The notes below the pieces were generated by a model. That model was given only the letters and a program-made list of their open reading frames with translations. It was not told the origin of the DNA and ran no database searches. Positions 23,188 through 28,598 of a DNA stretch of 28,598 nt are shown here, one piece after another (position 1 is the stretch's first letter; the number at the start of each line of letters is the position of its first letter). Both the position numbers and the translations under genes were made by a program. The stretch is from NCBI GenBank assembly GCA_023389275.1, contig JAEWEN010000067.1, positions 1 to 28,598 of the forward strand, in the 5' to 3' direction. Origin of the DNA: Bacillota bacterium. GTDB lineage: Bacteria; Bacillota; Clostridia; Clostridiales; Caloramatoraceae.

Positions 23188-23942
23188 TTTCAACTAAAAA
23201 TATTACTAAAAAATATAGAGACAAAACTGTTATAGAAGATGTTAGTTTAACTCTTCCTAAAGGTAAAATAATAGCTTTTATAGGAAGTAATGGTGCTGGA
23301 AAAAGTACATTAATATCTATTATTAGTAGAACACTTAGTAAAGATAACGGACAAGTTTTTATAGATGATATAGAGCTTTCTAAATGGAATACAAAGGAGC
23401 TTTCTAAAAAGCTTTCTATACTTAAACAAGCAAACACATTAAATATTCGTCTTACAGTTAGAGAACTTATTAGTTTTGGAAGATTTCCTTACTCTGGAGG
23501 AAAGCTTACTAAGGAAGATGAGGATATTGTTAATAGAGCAATTAAATATATGAACCTTGAATCTTTAGAAAATAGATATTTAGATGAATTAAGTGGTGGA
23601 CAAAGACAAATGGCCTTTATTGCCATGGTTATAGCACAAGATACTGAATATATATTTTTAGATGAGCCTCTAAACAATCTTGATATGCATCACTCTGTAC
23701 AAATTATGAAAACTCTTCGTGACTTAGTAGATAATATGGGAAAAACCATAATGGTTGTAATTCATGATATAAACTTTGTTTCCTACTACTCTGACTATAT
23801 TGTTGCTATGAAAAATGGAAAAATTATAAGTCAAGGAGATACAAAGGATATTATAGAAAACTCTAAGTTAAAAGAGATTTATGGTATGGACATAAATGTA
23901 AAAGAAATTGATGGCAAAAATATTTGCCTTTATTATAATTAA
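23184..23942 (+). CDS. yclP: Siderophore ABC importer ATPase (FecE/CeuD type)
   Basis: A 252-aa ATPase with Walker A GSNGAGKST, signature ELSGGQRQMAFIAM, Walker B YIFLDEPLNNLDM, and H-loop VVIHDINF. Its length, and the short C-terminal tail without a regulatory domain, are typical of iron-complex importers. GTG start behind GGAGGGG, overlapping the permease stop (GTGA), so synthesis is coupled. It powers the YclN/YclO-like pore. Confidence 0.93.
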   Translation: MISTKNITKKYRDKTVIEDVSLTLPKGKIIAFIGSNGAGKSTLISIISRTLSKDNGQVFIDDIELSKWNTKELSKKLSILKQANTLNIRLTVRELISFGRFPYSGGKLTKEDEDIVNRAIKYMNLESLENRYLDELSGGQRQMAFIAMVIAQDTEYIFLDEPLNNLDMHHSVQIMKTLRDLVDNMGKTIMVVIHDINFVSYYSDYIVAMKNGKIISQGDTKDIIENSKLKEIYGMDINVKEIDGKNICLYYN

Positions 23943-23963
23943 AACTTTAAAAGGAGATTTATT

Positions 23964-24899
23964 ATGAAAAAGCTTTTAACCTTAATTACTATTGGTATAC
24001 TTTCATTATTTATTTTTGTAGGTTGTTCTTCTTCATCTAATGAGAATAATAATCAATCTAACTCAAGCCAAAATAAAATAAAAATTACCCATTCAAAGGG
24101 AGAAACTGAAGTTCCTACAAACCCTAAAAAAGTAGTTGTTTTTGATTTAGGTATTTTAGATATTATAAGCTCTTTAAATATAGACACTGAAGTTGCTGTA
24201 CCAACATCACTTCCTAAGTCACTTTCTGAATATAATAGTGCTAAAACTGTTGGTTCAATTAAAGAGCCTAACTTAGAAGCTATACATGAATTCAAACCTG
24301 AAGTTATTTTTATAAGTGGAAGACAAGAAGACTACTATGATGAGTTAAATAAAATTGCTCCAACTGTTTATGTAGATTTAGAAACAGCATCTTATATGGA
24401 GGACTTTTCAAATAACGTAAAAAACATAGGAAAAATATTTAATAAAACTAAAGAAGCTGATGCAAAATTAGCCGAAATAAATTCTAAAGTAGAAGAAGGT
24501 ACTAAAAAGGCTTCTGCTTCAAATGAAAAAGCTTTAATTGTACTTACAAACAACGGAAACTTAAGTGCTTATGGTAAAGGATCACGTTTTGGATTTGTAC
24601 ATGATGTTTTAGGAGTTAAAACTGCTGATGAAACTATAAAAGCTTCAACTCATGGACAAGAAGCAAACTATGAATATATTGCAAAAGTAAATCCTGATAT
24701 ATTATTTGTAGTTGACCGTACTACAATTACAGGTGGAGAAAAAACTGCAACTGCTACACTTGAAAATGACTTAATAAAGAAAACTAATGCATATAAAAAT
24801 AAAAAAATCGTATATCTAGATCCTGAAGCTTGGTACTTAGTTGGTGGAGGAATTTCTACTGTTGAAACTATGGTTGATGAAGTAGTTAATGCACTATAG
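23964..24899 (+). CDS. yclQ: Catecholate siderophore-binding lipoprotein
   Basis: A 311-aa lipoprotein with lipobox FVGC (Cys21) and an Asn/Ser-rich linker. A class III (helix-backbone) binding domain follows. Stretches closely resemble Bacillus YclQ: NPKKVVVFDLGILD, VGSIKEPNLEAI, FISGRQEDYYDELNKIAPTVY, IKASTHGQEANYEYIAKVNPD, and the end YLDPEAWYLVGGG. YclQ and CeuE bind petrobactin and related bis-catecholates, so the ligand here is likely a catecholate iron complex. No siderophore synthesis genes are present in the window, so it may take up a siderophore made by others. RBS AAGGAG. Last gene of the operon. Confidence 0.92.
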   Translation: MKKLLTLITIGILSLFIFVGCSSSSNENNNQSNSSQNKIKITHSKGETEVPTNPKKVVVFDLGILDIISSLNIDTEVAVPTSLPKSLSEYNSAKTVGSIKEPNLEAIHEFKPEVIFISGRQEDYYDELNKIAPTVYVDLETASYMEDFSNNVKNIGKIFNKTKEADAKLAEINSKVEEGTKKASASNEKALIVLTNNGNLSAYGKGSRFGFVHDVLGVKTADETIKASTHGQEANYEYIAKVNPDILFVVDRTTITGGEKTATATLENDLIKKTNAYKNKKIVYLDPEAWYLVGGGISTVETMVDEVVNAL

Positions 24900-24907
24900 T
24901 AATAAAA

Positions 24908-24944
24908 CAAAAAAGGTGTTGAAATAATTTCAACACCTTTTTTG
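24908..24944. terminator. Bidirectional terminator between yclQ and the first chemoreceptor
   Basis: A 16-bp stem AAAAAAGGTGTTGAAA / TTTCAACACCTTTTTT with loop TAA. A/T runs on both sides make it work for both convergent genes. Confidence 0.92.
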
Positions 24945-24956
24945 CTTACTAATCTT

Positions 24957-26669
24957 CTATACCTTAAATTTTAATATCATATTATTTATGCTATTAGATA
25001 TTTCTAATTGATTTTCTACTGCTTCTACTACATTTTCAAGAAACTTATTTGACTCATTTACCTCTTCTTGTATATCAGATATATTTTCAGATGACTTTTG
25101 TGTTGTTTCAGCAAGGCTTTGTATAGCTTCTGCTACTTGATTTACTGTTGCTGATATTTCCTCACTCATAGATGCTAAGTCTTCACTCATTTTATTTACT
25201 GTTTGTCCATCTTTTTCATACTGAATAGAAACATCTATAAAGTTTTCAAATTGAGGAGTTATATTTTCTCTCATAAATTTAATTAAATCTCCACTATTTG
25301 TTGCAAGGCTTTTAAAAGCATTTTGTACATCAGCTATAGTTTCCTTTACATTTTCAACTTCCTTTGCAGACTCTTCAGCTAATCGTCTAACCTCATCTGC
25401 TACTACTGCAAATCCTCGTCCAGACTCTCCTGCTCTTGCTGCTTCTATTGCTGCATTTAATGCTAAAAGATTTGTTTGCTCTGATATAGCAGCTATAGTA
25501 TCTGCCATTTTCTTAATTTCCTCTACAACCTTACCTTTTTCAATAGCTTTTATTATATGACTTTCTACACTATGATATGTTTTTCTAGTTTCCTCAAATG
25601 CTTTTTCACTTTCAAATTTAGATTTAGTAGCTCTTTCCTTTATTTTATCTGAGTTTTCCTTTTCATCAACAGCTTTATTTGCAAGTACTGCAACTGTTGA
25701 GTCTACTTCCTCACTAGATGCTGCAATTTCCTCAGCTGATGAGCTTATATCCTGTACACTAAAGTTAATTTCATCTGTTCTACTATTTATATTTTCAAAC
25801 TTTTCTTTTATTCTAACTACTGTATTTGCTAGATGCTCACTTGAATTATCCATAGTTTCTATATTTTCTATTAAGTGACCAATAAGACCTGCCACATTTT
25901 CCCTTGATCTATTTAAAGCAGATGCTGCTTTTCCAAATTCATCTTGAGTATATATATCAAGTGGCTCTGAAAAATCATACTCAGATAACCTATTTGCAAA
26001 ATCTATTGTTTTTCTTAAAGGATTTTTAACTGTTTTAATAAGGAAAACAGTTGATACAACAGCTAGTAAAAGTGTAACTACTGCTATGTAAAATGTTACT
26101 TTTACTGAATTTCCAAATACATCTCCACTTTTATCCATACTATTTTTAGCCCATTGTTTATTTAAATTATTTAACTCTTCAGTTAACTCTACCATTTTAT
26201 CATATTCACTCATTAAATTATTTAAACTTAAATTAGCCTCTTCTATCTTTCCTTGTTTAATTAAACTTTCATACTCATTAAATTTTTGCTTTATAGATTC
26301 CGCTTCACTTTTAATATTATTGAAAAATTTTCTGTCCTCATCACCACGTACTGTTTTTTCATAGGAATCAAATGTATTATTATTTTCTTCTCTTATGCCT
26401 TCTATTTTTTCTAAAGACTGATTTATCATATTTATATCAGTTAATGTAGACATTTTAAAAATCTGATATTTTATTTCTGTTACATTTGTTTTTATATCTC
26501 CAATTTCTGATATAGCAAGTAAGTTGTTATCATATAAATCTTTCGATGTTGAATTTAGCTTATATAGACTAGTTAAACTATAAAATCCAAGTAAAAATAG
26601 AAACAAAATAATTATTGTGAATACAGATACTAATTTTGTAGATACTTTTATGTCCCCAAATTTTTTCAC
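24957..26669 (-). CDS. Methyl-accepting chemotaxis protein (chemoreceptor)
   Basis: About 570 aa. The N-terminal transmembrane helix (about 11-32) is followed by a helical extracytoplasmic sensor of about 155 residues (four-helix-bundle type, EEENNTFDSY-like coils), then a second transmembrane helix (about 191-216, VTLLLAVVSTVFLIKTV), a HAMP domain, and a long coiled coil. The conserved signalling tip is AISEQTNLLALNAAIEAARA, then GRGFAVVADEVRRLAEES. The end is MILKFKV, with no CheR/CheB tether pentapeptide. Start at GTG 26669, where AGGGGGGG lies just upstream; the frame is open 14 codons further to 26711. Ligand unknown. It is one of three tandem paralogues. Confidence 0.9.
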   Translation of the reverse strand: MKKFGDIKVSTKLVSVFTIIILFLFLLGFYSLTSLYKLNSTSKDLYDNNLLAISEIGDIKTNVTEIKYQIFKMSTLTDINMINQSLEKIEGIREENNNTFDSYEKTVRGDEDRKFFNNIKSEAESIKQKFNEYESLIKQGKIEEANLSLNNLMSEYDKMVELTEELNNLNKQWAKNSMDKSGDVFGNSVKVTFYIAVVTLLLAVVSTVFLIKTVKNPLRKTIDFANRLSEYDFSEPLDIYTQDEFGKAASALNRSRENVAGLIGHLIENIETMDNSSEHLANTVVRIKEKFENINSRTDEINFSVQDISSSAEEIAASSEEVDSTVAVLANKAVDEKENSDKIKERATKSKFESEKAFEETRKTYHSVESHIIKAIEKGKVVEEIKKMADTIAAISEQTNLLALNAAIEAARAGESGRGFAVVADEVRRLAEESAKEVENVKETIADVQNAFKSLATNSGDLIKFMRENITPQFENFIDVSIQYEKDGQTVNKMSEDLASMSEEISATVNQVAEAIQSLAETTQKSSENISDIQEEVNESNKFLENVVEAVENQLEISNSINNMILKFKV

Positions 26670-26754
26670 AATAGCCCCCCCTATCATTTTCATTTCTTTA
26701 TTTATCGTCAAATTTCTAATATATTTTACATTATTCTACGTTTTCTTCTTTAAA

Positions 26755-26790
26755 TAAAATAAAGCTATCCTTTAGGATAGCTTTATTTTA
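26755..26790 (-). terminator. Terminator of the second chemoreceptor gene
   Basis: TAAAATAAAGCTATCC / GGATAGCTTTATTTTA with loop TTTA; on the minus strand it is followed by TTT. The TAA stop of the chemoreceptor (26788-26790) is the outer end of the stem. It separates the second gene from the first, so the two may be transcribed separately. Confidence 0.85.
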
Positions 26791-28494
26791 TACCTTAAAT
26801 TTTAAAATTATATTTTTTAAATCATCAGATACCTTTGCTTGCTTTTCAGCAGACTCTAATATATGTTTAACCGAGTTTGTAGACTCATTTATTTCCTCTT
26901 GAATATCACATACATTTTCAGATGATTTTTGAGTTATTTCTGCAAGGTTTTGTATAGCATCTGATACTTGATTTACTGTAGCTGATATTTCCTCACTCAT
27001 AGATGCTAAGTCCTCACTCATTTTATGTATAAATTCTCCATCCTTATCATATTCCTCAGAAATTTCTATGCTTTCTTTAAACTGAGGCTTTACTTTTTCA
27101 TCCATAAATTTAACAAGTGCAAAGCTATTTTCTGATAAACTTTCAAATGCTTTTTGCACTTCAACTATAGTTAATTTTACATTATCAACTTCCTTAGCAG
27201 ATTCTTCAGCTAATCGTCTAACCTCATCTGCAACTACTGCAAAGCCTCGTCCAGACTCTCCAGCTCTAGCTGCCTCTATTGCTGCATTTAATGCTAAGAG
27301 ATTTGTTTGCTCTGATATTGAAGATATTGTCTCTGCCATTTTTTTAATTTCTTCTACAACCTTACCTTTTTCAATAGCATTTAATATTCCTTTTTCCACA
27401 TCACTATATACTTTAGTTGTTTCTTTAAATGCAGCTTCTCCTTCAGACTTTGACTTAGCAGCTTTTTCCTTAATATCTTCTGAATTTTCTCTACCCTCTG
27501 TAGCCTTTTGTGCCAAAATATTTACTGTAGAGTCAACTTCCTCACTTGATGCTGCAATTTCCTCTGCGGAAGAACTAGCTTCTTGTGTAATATAACTTAT
27601 TTCATTTGCTTTATCATTTATATTTTCAAACTTAACTGTTATATTTTGTACAATATTAAATAAATCCTTACTTGCCTCACTTATATTTTCAGCATCTAAT
27701 ATAAGGGTTTTTACAAGGGATGCTGTATTTTCTCTAGCTAAATTTAAAGCAGAAGCTGTTGCTCCAAACTCATCATCTGTATATACATCTAAAAGAGTTG
27801 AAAAGTCATACTCTGAAAGTCTACTTGCAAAACTTTGTATTTTTCTAAGTGGATTTAATATACTTCTTACTATCATGTATGAAACTAATAGCGTAAATAC
27901 AACAACTACAGAAACTAAAATTATATTTCTTACTATTATTTTATTTAAAGCCTTTTTATCATTATTTATTTTTTCTTTAATAATATTTTCATTTAAAGTT
28001 GTTAAGTCTTTTGCATAGGTTTTCATTTTTGTGTGAGATGCTTTAAATTCCTCAAACTTTGCCAAAGCAGCCTGTTGATTCCCTTGACTTATTAAGGTTA
28101 TACATCCATCAGTTGCTTCTCTAAAGTTTTTAAGTTCTCCATTAAGGTTATTTATTATATCATTATCTTTATCTGTTATTTTTAAAGCTGCATACTGCTG
28201 AAACTTAGAATTATCATCTTCCCTATATTTATCTATATTACTTTTATATGTATTTACTTCTAAAGGATTATTTTTTATAATCATTTCCGAAACATTTGCC
28301 TCTATTTCTAAAAGATTTTTTTCAATTTCCTTTAACATAGTTATACTATTCATATTTTTATCGTAAATAGATTCAATAAGCTTATCATTATCCTTTAAAT
28401 TAGATATACTGTCTATTGATCCACCACATATTAAAGCTAGCATTACTGAAAATGCAGCTACTAATTTAAAGGATACGCTTTTAAGTTTTTTCAT
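26788..28494 (-). CDS. Methyl-accepting chemotaxis protein (chemoreceptor)
   Basis: About 568 aa with the same plan as its downstream paralogue: transmembrane helix, sensor of about 150 residues with little similarity in sequence, second helix (VRNIILVSVVVVFTLLVSYMIV region), HAMP with LSEYDFSTLLDVYTDDEFG, and a nearly identical signalling domain (SSISEQTNLLALNAAIEAAR, GRGFAVVADEVRRLAEES). Ends IILKFKV. I chose ATG 28494, where GGGGG lies about nine bases upstream; the ATG at 28509 puts that RBS inside the gene. The stop is inside the terminator. Confidence 0.9.
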   Translation of the reverse strand: MKKLKSVSFKLVAAFSVMLALICGGSIDSISNLKDNDKLIESIYDKNMNSITMLKEIEKNLLEIEANVSEMIIKNNPLEVNTYKSNIDKYREDDNSKFQQYAALKITDKDNDIINNLNGELKNFREATDGCITLISQGNQQAALAKFEEFKASHTKMKTYAKDLTTLNENIIKEKINNDKKALNKIIVRNIILVSVVVVFTLLVSYMIVRSILNPLRKIQSFASRLSEYDFSTLLDVYTDDEFGATASALNLARENTASLVKTLILDAENISEASKDLFNIVQNITVKFENINDKANEISYITQEASSSAEEIAASSEEVDSTVNILAQKATEGRENSEDIKEKAAKSKSEGEAAFKETTKVYSDVEKGILNAIEKGKVVEEIKKMAETISSISEQTNLLALNAAIEAARAGESGRGFAVVADEVRRLAEESAKEVDNVKLTIVEVQKAFESLSENSFALVKFMDEKVKPQFKESIEISEEYDKDGEFIHKMSEDLASMSEEISATVNQVSDAIQNLAEITQKSSENVCDIQEEINESTNSVKHILESAEKQAKVSDDLKNIILKFKV

Positions 28495-28522
28495 AATATG
28501 TACCCCCATAGTTCATAAAATT

Positions 28523-28598
28523 TTATATCTTAAATTTTAATATCATATTATTTAAATTTTTTATCGTTTCTGTTTGATCTTGTATTGTCTGTGCTACA
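28523..28598 (-). CDS. Third chemoreceptor, C-terminal end only (partial)
   Basis: The last 24 codons of a reading frame running off the window: VAQTIQDQTETIKNLNNMIL, then KFKI and a stop at 28523-28525. The ending N-NMILKFK matches the extreme C-termini of the two following chemoreceptors, so this is a third paralogue in tandem. Its stop is about 29 bases before the ATG of the next gene, with no terminator between, so they may be co-transcribed. Confidence 0.8.
   Translation of the reverse strand, partial: VAQTIQDQTETIKNLNNMILKFKI

Overview
The window is AT-rich DNA with strong AGGAGG-type ribosome binding sites, rho-independent terminators after most transcription units, and A/T-ending codons. 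Its gene families (rubrerythrin, a DnaD/DnaC-type loader pair, EFR1 flavodoxin-ferredoxin, clostridial-type chemoreceptors) point to an anaerobic, motile Clostridium-like Firmicute chromosome. No tRNA, rRNA, CRISPR array or prophage is visible. No gene-free stretch exceeds about 260 bases.

Left end (1-4500): an HtrA-like serine protease gene (minus strand) is cut inside its protease domain by what looks like the 5' part of a group I intron; the rest of the intron lies beyond base 1. Upstream in the same operon is a YycJ/WalJ-type metallo-beta-lactamase hydrolase. A small methyltransferase, a rubrerythrin with a PerR-like box, and murA follow. Middle (4700-12300): a LysR regulator, a leaderless subtilisin-like protease, an M23 envelope peptidase, a replication-initiation cluster (63-aa membrane protein, DnaD-like, DnaC-like), and a three-gene minus operon of two unrecognised membrane proteins and an SGNH hydrolase.

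Region 12300-16600 is the most unusual. After an EFR1 ferredoxin gene comes a tight minus-strand operon of four genes: a 56-aa protein, a ~203-aa protein with no recognised domain, a Ser/Gly-rich lipoprotein, and an 805-aa protein made of two glutathionylspermidine-synthetase-type ATP-grasp ligase units in tandem. Ligase and lipoprotein genes are only 3 nt apart. I infer an envelope-linked amide-ligation system in which the lipoprotein is substrate or partner.

Right end (16800-28598): a complete four-gene ABC importer resembling the sn-glycerol-3-phosphate (Ugp) type, then a complete siderophore importer of the YclNOPQ type. The second has a clear promoter, two copies of the operator GTTAG-N6-CTAAC, and a first gene that apparently starts at AUU. 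Three minus-strand chemoreceptor genes in tandem end the window, the third only as its last codons.
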